Source of the DNA: DASYTH01 sp035762905
GTDB lineage: Bacteria > Actinomycetota > Actinomycetes > Mycobacteriales > Pseudonocardiaceae
Direction: 5' to 3'
DNA length: 23,425 bases
NCBI RefSeq assembly: GCF_035762905.1
Contig: NZ_DASUCC010000036.1
Coordinates: 1 to 23,425 of the forward strand
A program made the position numbers and the translations under genes. Below the pieces are notes generated by a model, which saw only the letters and a program-made list of their open reading frames with translations, had not been told where the DNA came from and ran no database searches. Positions 1 to 7,420 of this stretch are shown here, one piece after another. Every line of letters begins with the position of its first letter. The first letter of the stretch is position 1.

Positions 1-6
1 ATCCGA

Positions 7-46
7 GCCACAGCCCCCGACAGACCCGGTGTCCGGGGGCTGTGGC
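7..46. terminator. Strong bidirectional stem-loop
   Basis: A perfect 13-bp stem pairs 7-19 (GCCACAGCCCCCG) with 34-46, and the 14-nt loop can pair further inside (ACA with TGT). There is no T-run on either side, as is common for actinobacterial terminator-type hairpins. It probably ends a transcript entering from the left of the window, which I cannot see. It could also stop transcripts arriving from the minus-strand LysM gene about 500 nt away. Confidence 0.7.
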
Positions 47-563
47 GCGCCACGGCCGACGATCACCCGGTCCAACCGGCCCAACCATCCTCACCAGCGC
101 CCCATGGCATGATCGACCCGCCTCGGCACCCCTGACAGCCGCACCGATCGCCACAGCGACGCGCCGGGACACAGGCTGACCTGTGACTTTGAATGTATGC
201 CCGTTTGGCCCTTGCTCCAGTCCGGCGAGTCCCGGATTTCAGCACCCGAGTCCGCGGGTTCAGCACCCGAGTTCGCGGTTCCAGCACCCGAGTCGCGTGT
301 TGCGGCAAGCGGGGGAAGCGTCGCGAGGGATGGGGTGCTCGAGGTGCGCATGGTGCCGGGGGCGGGTAGCCGGAACGGGTGCGGCGCAGGGCGGGCCCGG
401 TTGATGCGGGCGGGTGGCGGATGGGCAAGCGGTGGATGGGCGTCCAGGGCCGGGCATCCGAGTTGTCCGGGCCGGAGCGGGTCCGGGGCCGCGGCGGCGG
501 GTTCGTGCGAGCGAATGCGTCCGGCGCCGGTGGGTGCCCGAGGCTGGGCAGTGGGTGGGGGCG
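47..563. other. Non-coding stretch with repeats
   Basis: I see no convincing gene here. Open frames on both strands are Arg/Pro/Gly-rich and follow the GC skew and the 21-nt repeat (219-302), not a protein family. A 6-bp inverted repeat CACAGG-CTGA-CCTGTG lies at 170-185, and a weak 5-bp hairpin CCGGA/TCCGG at 472-486 might end the LysM transcript. In mycobacteria and corynebacteria nrdR follows the lexA-divergent gene; no NrdR-like frame is present here. Confidence 0.6.
219..302. repeat. Degenerate 21-nt tandem repeat, about 4 units
   Basis: The core CAGCACCCGAGT starts at 240, 261 and 282, exactly 21 nt apart, and a decayed unit with GAGTC precedes them from about 219. Reads as heptads on the minus strand, but no gene is supported. 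CCAGCACCCGAGTC at 281-294 recurs as its exact reverse complement at 23292-23305, so the same repeat family is present at both ends of the window. Confidence 0.8.
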
Positions 564-980
564 TTAGTGGTCGGTGGGGACGCGTAAGGGTTGGCCTGGC
601 TGGATGGAGGAGTTGGGGAGGCCGTTGAGTTCGCGGATGCGTTCGACGACGGCGGTGCGGTCGGCCGAGGGGGCCATGCGTTCGGCGAGGTCGAGGAGGG
701 ACTCGCCGGGTTCGACGCGCACGACGGCGGTGCGGTCGGGGACGGTGGCGGGGCCGGCGTTGGACAGCATGGCCAGGCCCACGATCGCGAAGCAGGTGCA
801 GACCGCAAGGGCGACCAGCGACGCCAACGGCACCGGGGAGCGGCGGTGGTCGCTGGAAACCGGGGGGAGGACACGCGGGGGCACGACGGGCACCGGGCGC
901 CCTGGTGGGCGGGTGGGATCTCCGGCGCGGCGCGCGGGGGATGCGACCGACCGGTTCGCCGAGACGTCCACAACAGCCAC
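564..980 (-). CDS. SOS-associated LysM membrane protein (DivS/Rv2719c position)
   Basis: A 138-residue protein with a Pro/Arg-rich N-terminal part (1-50), one membrane segment at about 51-72 and a C-terminal LysM domain at about 85-135. It would sit in the membrane with LysM outside, binding peptidoglycan. The GTG start at 980 is chosen because GGAGGAGG lies just upstream. It is divergent from lexA across a region with several SOS boxes. Rv2719c of M. tuberculosis and divS of C. glutamicum occupy this position and restrain division during the SOS response, like B. subtilis YneA. A role as damage-induced division inhibitor is inferred from position, architecture and operators. Whether it has cell-wall hydrolase activity cannot be seen; no catalytic domain is present besides LysM. 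Confidence 0.88.
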   Translation of the reverse strand: MAVVDVSANRSVASPARRAGDPTRPPGRPVPVVPPRVLPPVSSDHRRSPVPLASLVALAVCTCFAIVGLAMLSNAGPATVPDRTAVVRVEPGESLLDLAERMAPSADRTAVVERIRELNGLPNSSIQPGQPLRVPTDH

Positions 981-1000
981 GACAACCTCCTCCGACCTGC

Positions 1001-1016
1001 TCGAACACCTGACCGA
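1001..1016. promoter_or_regulatory. Weak SOS-box-like site
   Basis: TCGAACACCTGACCGA keeps the left half TCGAACA, but the right half matches only 4 of 6 positions. It lies about 20 nt upstream of the LysM gene start. Possibly an auxiliary LexA site. Confidence 0.35.
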
Positions 1017-1019
1017 CGA

Positions 1020-1035
1020 TCGAACACGGGTTCGA
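1020..1035. promoter_or_regulatory. LexA operator (SOS box), perfect
   Basis: TCGAACACGGGTTCGA is a perfect inverted repeat TCGAAC-N4-GTTCGA, the actinobacterial/Gram-positive LexA operator. It lies about 40 nt upstream of the divergent LysM gene and about 150 nt upstream of lexA. Confidence 0.92.
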
Positions 1036-1051
1036 TCGAACCTTCGTGCGA
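1036..1051. promoter_or_regulatory. Second SOS box abutting the first
   Basis: TCGAACCTTCGTGCGA matches TCGAAC-N4-GTTCGA with one mismatch. It starts at the base after the perfect box, so two LexA dimers could bind side by side. Confidence 0.65.
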
Positions 1052-1099
1052 ATGTCTACCACGCGCCACCGACAAAATCGAGAAACGCCCGGCGTGTCG

Positions 1100-1115
1100 T
1101 CGAACAGGTGTTTGA
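1100..1115. promoter_or_regulatory. LexA operator overlapping the lexA -35
   Basis: TCGAACAGGTGTTTGA matches the extended consensus TCGAACA-N2-TGTTCGA with one mismatch. It overlaps the putative -35 hexamer of lexA (1112-1117), the expected geometry for lexA autorepression. Confidence 0.85.
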
Positions 1116-1140
1116 TCTAGTCCCGACCGAGGGCTAGCGT
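1112..1140 (+). promoter_or_regulatory. Putative lexA promoter
   Basis: TTGATC at 1112-1117 and TAGCGT at 1135-1140 (a TANNNT-type -10) are 17 nt apart. Transcription would start near 1147 and leave a leader of about 37 nt before the GTG at 1184. The overlap with the SOS box at 1100-1115 supports the assignment. Confidence 0.6.
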
Positions 1141-1183
1141 CAAAACAGCAGACCAGCCCCGGGGACCGAGAGAGGAAAGCGCA

Positions 1184-1927
1184 GTGCCACGCAAACCTGG
1201 CGGAGTACCCAAAGGGATACCCAAGCGCAAGCCGTTGCGGGGAAACCTGCGCAGCTTCCCCGACGTCGAGCAGGCCGAGGCCGCCGAACTGCCGGACCGG
1301 CAACGCGAGGTGCTCGAGGTGATCCGCGCCTGGGTGGAGCGGTTCGGCTACCCACCCAGCGTCCGCGAGATCGGTGAGGCGGTCGGCCTCACCTCGACAT
1401 CGTCGGTGTCCTACCAGCTCCGCGCCCTGGAACAAAAGGGATACCTGCGCCGCGACCCGAACCGGCCGCGGGCGATCGGCGTCCTCCCGCCCGACGCCGA
1501 CCCCACCGAGCTGGTCGCCGCCGCGGTCGATCAGGCCGAGCCGGTCCGCCCGGTGCCCGCCTACGTTCCGGTCCTCGGCCGGATCGCCGCAGGCGGCCCG
1601 ATCCTCGCCGAGGAGGCCATCGAGGATGTCTTCCCGCTGCCCAAGGAGCTCGTCGGCGACGGCGCGCTGTTCCTGCTCAAGGTGGCCGGCGACTCGATGA
1701 TCGACGCCGCGATCGCCGACGGCGACTGGGTCGTGGTTCGCCAGCAGCCCACCGCCGACAACGGCGAGATCGTCGCCGCCATGATCGAGGGCGAAGCGAC
1801 GGTGAAGACCTTCAAGCGCCGGGACGGCCACGTCTGGCTGCTCCCGCACAACGCCGCCTACGAGCCCATCCCCGGGGACGACGCCACCATCCTCGGCAAG
1901 GTGGTCGCGGTCCTGCGCCGCCTCTAG
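1184..1927 (+). CDS. lexA: SOS repressor LexA (self-cleaving S24 family)
   Basis: LexA represses DNA-damage genes and is inactivated when RecA-ssDNA stimulates its self-cleavage. The 247-residue protein has a basic N-terminal extension (1-35), a winged helix-turn-helix at about 36-100 (YPPSVREIGEAVGLTSTSSV is typical of actinobacterial LexA) and an S24 peptidase domain from about 125. The cleavage bond is Ala136-Gly137 in GRIAAGGP. The catalytic dyad is Ser171 (GDSM) and Lys208 (EATVKTF). The GTG start follows GAGAGGAAAG at suitable spacing; an internal start nearer the HTH is possible but lacks that site. Operators at 1020-1115 imply autoregulation. Its TAG stop overlaps the stop of the convergent gene at 1924 within the palindrome CTAG. 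Confidence 0.98.
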   Translation: MPRKPGGVPKGIPKRKPLRGNLRSFPDVEQAEAAELPDRQREVLEVIRAWVERFGYPPSVREIGEAVGLTSTSSVSYQLRALEQKGYLRRDPNRPRAIGVLPPDADPTELVAAAVDQAEPVRPVPAYVPVLGRIAAGGPILAEEAIEDVFPLPKELVGDGALFLLKVAGDSMIDAAIADGDWVVVRQQPTADNGEIVAAMIEGEATVKTFKRRDGHVWLLPHNAAYEPIPGDDATILGKVVAVLRRL

Positions 1928-2973
1928 CGGGTCCGCCGGCGGCGGAGGAACAGCAGTGCGCCGCCGATGATCACCACGGTGAGCCCGATGGCGGGCAGGG
2001 TCGGCAGCCCGTCCTGGCCACCCGGCTCGTCGCTCGCACCGAGGTCGATGCCCCCGGCCGGCGGCGTGGCGGGCGTCTCGGGCTCGGGCGCCGGAGCGGG
2101 CGACGGCGCGATCAGCCCGGCCGCGCCGGCCACGGTCCGAATCGGCTGCCCGGTCCCCTCCGACGCCGACACCAGCGTCCCGTCCGGCTCGAACGCGATC
2201 GCCTCACCCTGCTGTTCGTTGGGCAGCGGCACCCGCACCGGCTCCTTGCCGAGCGCGGCCAGCAGGTCGCCGTCCGACACGGCATAGAGGTACGCGTCGG
2301 TGTAGGTGCGCAGCGCCACGGCCGACCCGTCCGGCATCGACGCGGCGCCGGTCACCAACACCGAGCCGACCAGCGGCGGCACCGGTCCGCCCTGGGTGTC
2401 GGTGCCGGTCATCCGGACCGCGCCGACCCGCTCGAGCGCCGTCGGACCCGGGCTGGCCAGCGTGCCCGCCGGGCGGTAGATCTCCGCGCTGCCCAACGGG
2501 TTCTTGGTGATCAGGTACGGCACGTTGTCCCGGTCCAGCAGCAGTGCCTCGGTGTCGTGCGGCCCGTCCGGATAGGTCAGCCGGTACAACGTGGTCTTCC
2601 CGGCCGGGGTCAGCGCGATCAGCGCCACCGTCTCGCGCTTCTTGTCGTTGTCCCCGGTGTCGGACAGCCAGAACGTCCCGTCCTGCGCCCTGGCCAGGTC
2701 CTCGACGTCGTACGGGTCGGTCGGGCCGCTGATCAGCCGCTCGACCACGCAGTCCCGGGTCAGCACGTACACCGTCGACTTGGTGCCGCCGTCGTTCACC
2801 GCGTACCACCGCTCGCCGTCGGCCACCAGACCGGACAGCTCGGCCACCCGCTTGTCGGTCAGCACGCACGCGTCGACCGGCGGGTTCGGGTCGGCGGACG
2901 CGGTCGCGCCGCCGAACCCGGCCAGCAGCCCCACCAGCAGAACTCCGACCACCGACGCACGCACGGCACCCAC
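1924..2973 (-). CDS. Secreted, membrane-anchored beta-propeller-like protein
   Basis: A 349-residue protein with a signal peptide (1-27, cleavage after ASA), an extracytoplasmic body at about 30-288 and a Pro/Ala linker at about 289-322. The C-terminal membrane helix (about 327-342) is followed by RRRRTR. The body has recurring blade-like motifs (WYAVNDGG, FWLSDTGDN, HDTEALLLD, PYLITK, AIAFEPDGTLVSASEG) resembling actinobacterial esterase-like-phytase or NHL propellers. No catalytic residues can be assigned, so substrate and function are unknown. The GTG start at 2973 is 23 nt after the hflX stop, so it is probably transcribed with hflX. The tail resembles a sortase substrate in layout but lacks a clear LPXTG. 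It ends in a stop shared with lexA. Confidence 0.82.
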   Translation of the reverse strand: MGAVRASVVGVLLVGLLAGFGGATASADPNPPVDACVLTDKRVAELSGLVADGERWYAVNDGGTKSTVYVLTRDCVVERLISGPTDPYDVEDLARAQDGTFWLSDTGDNDKKRETVALIALTPAGKTTLYRLTYPDGPHDTEALLLDRDNVPYLITKNPLGSAEIYRPAGTLASPGPTALERVGAVRMTGTDTQGGPVPPLVGSVLVTGAASMPDGSAVALRTYTDAYLYAVSDGDLLAALGKEPVRVPLPNEQQGEAIAFEPDGTLVSASEGTGQPIRTVAGAAGLIAPSPAPAPEPETPATPPAGGIDLGASDEPGGQDGLPTLPAIGLTVVIIGGALLFLRRRRTR

Positions 2974-2996
2974 GGTAGCCGCAGCGCAGCGGGAAC

Positions 2997-4466
2997 TCAG
3001 GCCGACGTGCCGTCCGCGGAGAAGTCGGCGAGCACCCCGGCGAGGTCCGGCTTGACCCTGGCCCGCAGCCGGGTGCCCTCCTCGGTGTGCCGCTCGGTGA
3101 GCACCTCGCCCTCCCGGTGCACCCGGGCCACCAGCTCGCCCCGCGCGTACGGAACCAGCACCTCGACCTCGCGCTCCGGCCGGGGCAACAGCTCGGCGAC
3201 CCGCTCACGCAGCTCGTCGGTCCCGGCCCCGGTGTGCGCCGAGACGAACACCGCGCCGGGCAGCAGGTGACGCAGCCGGGCCAGCGACACCTCGTTCGCC
3301 GCGTCGATCTTGTTCACCACCATCAGCTCGGGCGGCATCGCCAGGTCGCGGCGCTTCTGGATGTCGCCGAGCACCTCGCGCACGGCGGACACCTGCCACT
3401 CCGGCATCACGTCCGAACCGTCCACCACGTGCACGATCAGGTCGGCGTCGGCCACCTCGTCCAGCGTGGACCGGAACGCCTCGACCAGCTGATGCGGCAG
3501 GTGCCGGACGAACCCGACGGTGTCGGTGAGCGTGTAGACCCGCCCGTCCGGCGTGGTCGACCTACGGGTGGTGGCGTCCAGGGTGGCGAACAGCGCGTCC
3601 TCGACCAGTACTCCGGCCCCGGTCATCGCGTTGAGCAGGCTGGACTTGCCGGCGTTGGTGTAGCCGGCGATCGCCACGCTCGGCACCGCGTTGGCCGTGC
3701 GCCGGCCGCGCTTGGTCTCCCGGACCACGGCCATCCCGCTGATCTCGCGGCGCAGCTTGGAGATCCGCGCCCGGATCCGCCGCCGGTCGGTCTCGATCTT
3801 GGTCTCACCGGGCCCGCGCAGACCCACCCCGCCGTTGCCGCCGCCGGCCCGGCCACCGGCCTGCCGGGACAGCGCCTCACCCCAACCACGCAGCCGGGGC
3901 AGCAGGTACTGCAGCTGGGCCAGCTCGACCTGGGCCTTGCCCTCCTTGGACCGGGCGTGCTGGGCGAAGATGTCCAGGATCAACGCGGTCCGGTCGATCA
4001 CCTTGACCTTGAGCCGGGACTCCAGCTGGCGCAGCTGGCTCGGCGACAGCTCGCCGTCACAGATCACGGTGTCCGCGCCGGTCGCGGCCACCACGCCGGC
4101 CAGCTCGTCGACCTTGCCGCGGCCGACGTAGGTGGCCGGATCGGGCCGGTCCCGTCGCTGAATCAGACCCTCGAGCACCCGCGAGCCGGCGGTCTCGGCG
4201 AGCCGGGCCAGCTCGGCCAGCGACGCCTCGGACTGCTGCGCGCTGCCCTCGGTCCACACGCCCACCAGCACGACCTGCTCAAGGCGCAGTTGCCGGTACT
4301 CGACCTCGGTGATGTCGGCCAGTTCGGTGGACAGGCCGGCCACCCGGCGCAGTGCCGCCCGGTCGGAGAGCTCGAGTTCGCCGAGGGAGAGGTCAGCCGG
4401 TCGATACAGATCCTCTGTCACCTGGTGAACCCGTCCCTTCCTGTCCCGCAAACCCGACAAATCCAT
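2997..4466 (-). CDS. hflX: Ribosome-associated GTPase HflX
   Basis: HflX is a GTPase that splits stalled or hibernating 70S ribosomes, for example after heat or macrolide stress. The 489-residue protein has the N-terminal HflX domain (about 60-220) with TGADTVICDGELSPSQL and a Gly-rich GGRAGGGNGG at about 204-213. The G domain follows: G1 GYTNAGKSS (268-276), G3 DTVG (315-318), G4 NKID (385-388) and G5 near SAHTG (409-413). It is close to mycobacterial HflX (Rv2725c). The ATG at 4466 has only a weak GGGA upstream, so a start further in, before the conserved LELSDRAALRRVAGLSTELADI block, remains possible. It is head-to-head with the SNF2 gene. In mycobacteria dapF lies next to hflX; here a SNF2-SWIM pair separates them. 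Confidence 0.97.
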   Translation of the reverse strand: MDLSGLRDRKGRVHQVTEDLYRPADLSLGELELSDRAALRRVAGLSTELADITEVEYRQLRLEQVVLVGVWTEGSAQQSEASLAELARLAETAGSRVLEGLIQRRDRPDPATYVGRGKVDELAGVVAATGADTVICDGELSPSQLRQLESRLKVKVIDRTALILDIFAQHARSKEGKAQVELAQLQYLLPRLRGWGEALSRQAGGRAGGGNGGVGLRGPGETKIETDRRRIRARISKLRREISGMAVVRETKRGRRTANAVPSVAIAGYTNAGKSSLLNAMTGAGVLVEDALFATLDATTRRSTTPDGRVYTLTDTVGFVRHLPHQLVEAFRSTLDEVADADLIVHVVDGSDVMPEWQVSAVREVLGDIQKRRDLAMPPELMVVNKIDAANEVSLARLRHLLPGAVFVSAHTGAGTDELRERVAELLPRPEREVEVLVPYARGELVARVHREGEVLTERHTEEGTRLRARVKPDLAGVLADFSADGTSA

Positions 4467-4529
4467 GGTCCCACGAATTCAGCGGTCCTATCGACCGAGT
4501 TATTCCGCGGGCCTGTCGGACCGGCCGAC

Positions 4530-4535
4530 TACCGT
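4530..4535 (+). promoter_or_regulatory. Putative -10 for a leaderless SNF2 transcript
   Basis: TACCGT fits the actinobacterial TANNNT -10 and lies 7 nt before the GTG at 4543, where a leaderless mRNA would begin. No Shine-Dalgarno sequence precedes this GTG, and no good -35 is visible at the usual spacing. Confidence 0.4.
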
Positions 4536-4542
4536 TTGCCGC

Positions 4543-7416
4543 GTGGTGCTGCATGCGATCTGGTCGTCGGGAAACCGGCTGGCGCTCTGGGCGGAGGACG
4601 GCGAGCCCGCCGAGACCCTGGTGGAGCTGCTGGCCGCCTCGGCGGTCGACGGACTGGCGCACAAGGCCATCGTCGAGCCGCTGGACCTGCGGCTGCCCGG
4701 GGACGGAAGGCTCGAGCGGGTCCGGGTGCCGGTGGTGTCCTTCGACGTGGACGCGGCGCTGGGGGTGCTCGAGGTGCTGCGCGGCCGGCTGTCCCTGGAA
4801 TATGACGACCGCGACGGTCCGGCACACGTTCCGCTCGGCGACTCGGTGCGATTCCTGGCCGAGCTGGCCGCGTTGGCCGCCGATTTCGTGGCCCGCAGGC
4901 GGGTGCTGCCGGCGATCGTGGACGAGCCCGGCGGGGCGGCGGCGCGGTGGATGCCGGCGCCTGCGGCCGCCGACCGGGACCGGCTGCGCGCCGTGGCCGC
5001 GGCCGCTCCCCCGGTACTGCGCGCCGAACGGGACGGCGACGTGCTGCTCGACGCGCTGACCGCGCTGACCGACGGGGTGGCCAGGTCCGCGCTCGAGGCG
5101 ATGCGGCTCGGCCCGCCCGGCTCCTGGCTGGCCGGGCTCACCGGCCCGGACGCCGCGGTGGACGCGCCGGACGAGCTGCGTGCGGCGCTGGCGGCCTGGC
5201 GGGACTCGGCGACCGAGGCCTCCGACGAGATCCGGGTCTGCTTCCGGCTCGGGCAGCCGGACGAGGACGACGAGGACTGGCCGCTGGACTTCCTGGTCCA
5301 GGACGTGGCCGAGCCCAGCCTGGTGGTCGACACCGAGGAGATCTGGCGTTCGGCGGGCGGCACCACGCTGTTCGACCGGCACGTCGAGCGGCCACGGGAG
5401 GCGCTGCTGGCCGAGCTGGGCCGGGCCAGCCGGCTGTGGCCGGAGCTGGACGACGCGCTGCGCACGGCCGCGCCGGTGGGCCTGGTGCTGGACACCGTGC
5501 GGGCGCACCGGTTCCTGCGCGGTGCGGCACCGCTGCTGGCCCAGGCCGGGTTCGGCGTGCTGCTGCCGGCCACCTGGCAGGCCGGCGGGGTCGGCCTGAA
5601 GTTGACCGGGTCGAGCCCCGGCACCCCGGGCGTGGTGCAGCGCCGCAGCGCGGTCGGGTTCGACGCGCTGGTCGACTACCGGTGGCAGGTGGCGCTCGGC
5701 GAGCACGTGCTGACCAGGGCCGAGCTGGAGGAACTGGCCAGGGCGAAGGCGCCGCTGGTGCGGATGCGCGGCCAGTGGGTCGAGGTGGACCACATCCGGC
5801 TGCGCAAGGCGCTGGCGTTCGTCGACGGGACGGCCGGCGGCCAGCTGTCCCTGGCCGATCTGCTGCGGATCGGCGCCGGGCTGACCCCGCCGGCGATCGA
5901 CCTGCCGGTGGTCGGCGTGGACGCCACCGGTTGGGTAGGCGACCTGCTCTCCGGTGAGCTGGACCGCCTGCTGGAGCCGGTCGCCGAGCCGGCCGGGCTG
6001 GCCGCGACGCTGCGGCCCTACCAGGTGCGCGGACTGTCCTGGCTGGCGTTCCTTTCCGGGTTGCGACTCGGCGGCGTGCTCGCCGACGACATGGGCCTCG
6101 GCAAGACCGTCCAGACCCTGGCGCTGCTGCTGCACGACCGGGGCGCCGGCCCGAACCTGCTGGTCTGCCCGATGTCGGTGGTCGGCAACTGGCAGCGCGA
6201 GGCCGCCCGGTTCGCCCCGGAGCTGTCCGTGCACGTGCACCACGGGTCGGGCCGGGCCCGGGACGAGCGGCCGCTGCACACCGCCGACCTGGTGATCACC
6301 ACCTACGCGGTGGCCACGAAGGACGTCGGGCTGCTCGGCCGGGTGCGCTGGCGACGGGTGGTGCTCGACGAGGCGCAGAACATCAAGAACTCGGCCACCA
6401 AGCAGAGCGCCGCGGTGCGTGCGCTGCCGGCCGGGCAGCGGATCGCGCTGACCGGAACGCCGGTGGAGAACCGGCTCGCCGAGCTGTGGTCCATTGTGGA
6501 CTTCGTCAACCCGGGCCTGCTCGGCCCGCTGGCCGAGTTCCGCGAGCGGTTCGCCGTCCCGATCGAGCGGCACGGCGACGAGGCGGCGGCCGGACAGCTG
6601 CGCCGGATCACCGGCCCGTTCCTGCTGCGCCGCCTGAAGACCGACCCGGCGATCAGCTCCGACCTGCCGGACAAGATCGAGATGAAGGTGCTGTGCAACC
6701 TCACCGCCGAGCAGGCCTCGCTGTATCAGGCGGTCGTCGACGACATGCTGGTCAAGATCGAGGGCAGCGAGGGGATCGAGCGCCGCGGCCTGGTGCTCGC
6801 CACGATGACCAAGCTCAAGCAGGTCTGCAACCACCCGGCGCACCTGCTCAAGGACGGCACCCGGCTGCCCGGCCGGTCCGGCAAGCTGGCCCGGCTCGAG
6901 GAGATCCTCGAGGAGGTACTGGCCGCCGGCGAGAAGGCGCTGTGCTTCACCCAGTTCACCGAGTTCGGCGCCATGCTCGAGCGGCACCTGGCCGTCCGGT
7001 TCGGCCGGGAGGTGTGCTTCCTGCACGGCGGCACGCCCAAGCGGCGGCGCGACGCGATGGTCGCCGAGTTCCAGGCCGACGGCGGTCCGCCGGTGTTCCT
7101 GCTCTCGCTCAAGGCCGGCGGCACCGGGCTGAACCTGACCGCGGCCAACCACGTCATCCATGTCGACCGGTGGTGGAACCCGGCGGTGGAGGACCAGGCG
7201 ACCGACCGGGCGTTCCGGATCGGCCAGCGCCGCGACGTGCAGGTACGCAAGTTCGTCTCGGTGGGCACGCTGGAGGAGCGGATCGACGAGATGATCGAGC
7301 AGAAGAAGTCGCTGTCCCGGATGACCGTCGGCACCGGCGAGAACTGGCTCACCGAGCTGTCCACCGAGGAGCTGCGCGAGGTCATCGCCCTGTCCACCGA
7401 CGCGGTATCGGAGTGA
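4543..7416 (+). CDS. SNF2-family DEAD/DEAH-type helicase (HelZ-like)
   Basis: A SWI2/SNF2 ATPase, probably a double-stranded DNA translocase that remodels protein-DNA complexes; its bacterial role is not defined. With the GTG at 4543 it has 957 residues. Residues 1-480 hold the bacterial SNF2-associated region. Motif I is DDMGLGKT at about 514-521, DEAQN is near 608 and LTGTPVENR near 636-644. FLLRRLKTD follows, and the C-terminal helicase lobe carries LKAGGTGLNLTAANHVIHVD and QATDRAFRIGQ (about 885-895). The frame is open back to 4465, but homologues start at the LHAIW...LALWAEDG block, so I place the start there. The SWIM gene follows after 4 nt, with GGAG around the stop. SNF2-SWIM pairs are common in actinobacteria. 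Relative to mycobacterial gene order, this pair is an insertion. Confidence 0.93.
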   Translation: MVLHAIWSSGNRLALWAEDGEPAETLVELLAASAVDGLAHKAIVEPLDLRLPGDGRLERVRVPVVSFDVDAALGVLEVLRGRLSLEYDDRDGPAHVPLGDSVRFLAELAALAADFVARRRVLPAIVDEPGGAAARWMPAPAAADRDRLRAVAAAAPPVLRAERDGDVLLDALTALTDGVARSALEAMRLGPPGSWLAGLTGPDAAVDAPDELRAALAAWRDSATEASDEIRVCFRLGQPDEDDEDWPLDFLVQDVAEPSLVVDTEEIWRSAGGTTLFDRHVERPREALLAELGRASRLWPELDDALRTAAPVGLVLDTVRAHRFLRGAAPLLAQAGFGVLLPATWQAGGVGLKLTGSSPGTPGVVQRRSAVGFDALVDYRWQVALGEHVLTRAELEELARAKAPLVRMRGQWVEVDHIRLRKALAFVDGTAGGQLSLADLLRIGAGLTPPAIDLPVVGVDATGWVGDLLSGELDRLLEPVAEPAGLAATLRPYQVRGLSWLAFLSGLRLGGVLADDMGLGKTVQTLALLLHDRGAGPNLLVCPMSVVGNWQREAARFAPELSVHVHHGSGRARDERPLHTADLVITTYAVATKDVGLLGRVRWRRVVLDEAQNIKNSATKQSAAVRALPAGQRIALTGTPVENRLAELWSIVDFVNPGLLGPLAEFRERFAVPIERHGDEAAAGQLRRITGPFLLRRLKTDPAISSDLPDKIEMKVLCNLTAEQASLYQAVVDDMLVKIEGSEGIERRGLVLATMTKLKQVCNHPAHLLKDGTRLPGRSGKLARLEEILEEVLAAGEKALCFTQFTEFGAMLERHLAVRFGREVCFLHGGTPKRRRDAMVAEFQADGGPPVFLLSLKAGGTGLNLTAANHVIHVDRWWNPAVEDQATDRAFRIGQRRDVQVRKFVSVGTLEERIDEMIEQKKSLSRMTVGTGENWLTELSTEELREVIALSTDAVSE

Positions 7417-7420
7417 CGCC

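Noticed and set aside
219..302. CRISPR array
   Set aside because: The 21-nt units follow each other directly without unique spacers, and no cas genes are seen.
63..428. Minus-strand frame with RVLEPRT-type repeats
   Set aside because: Translation of the 21-nt repeat plus Pro/Arg-rich GC-skewed sequence; no start context.
3087..4805. Long plus-strand frame opposite hflX
   Set aside because: Shadow of hflX; no recognisable domain.
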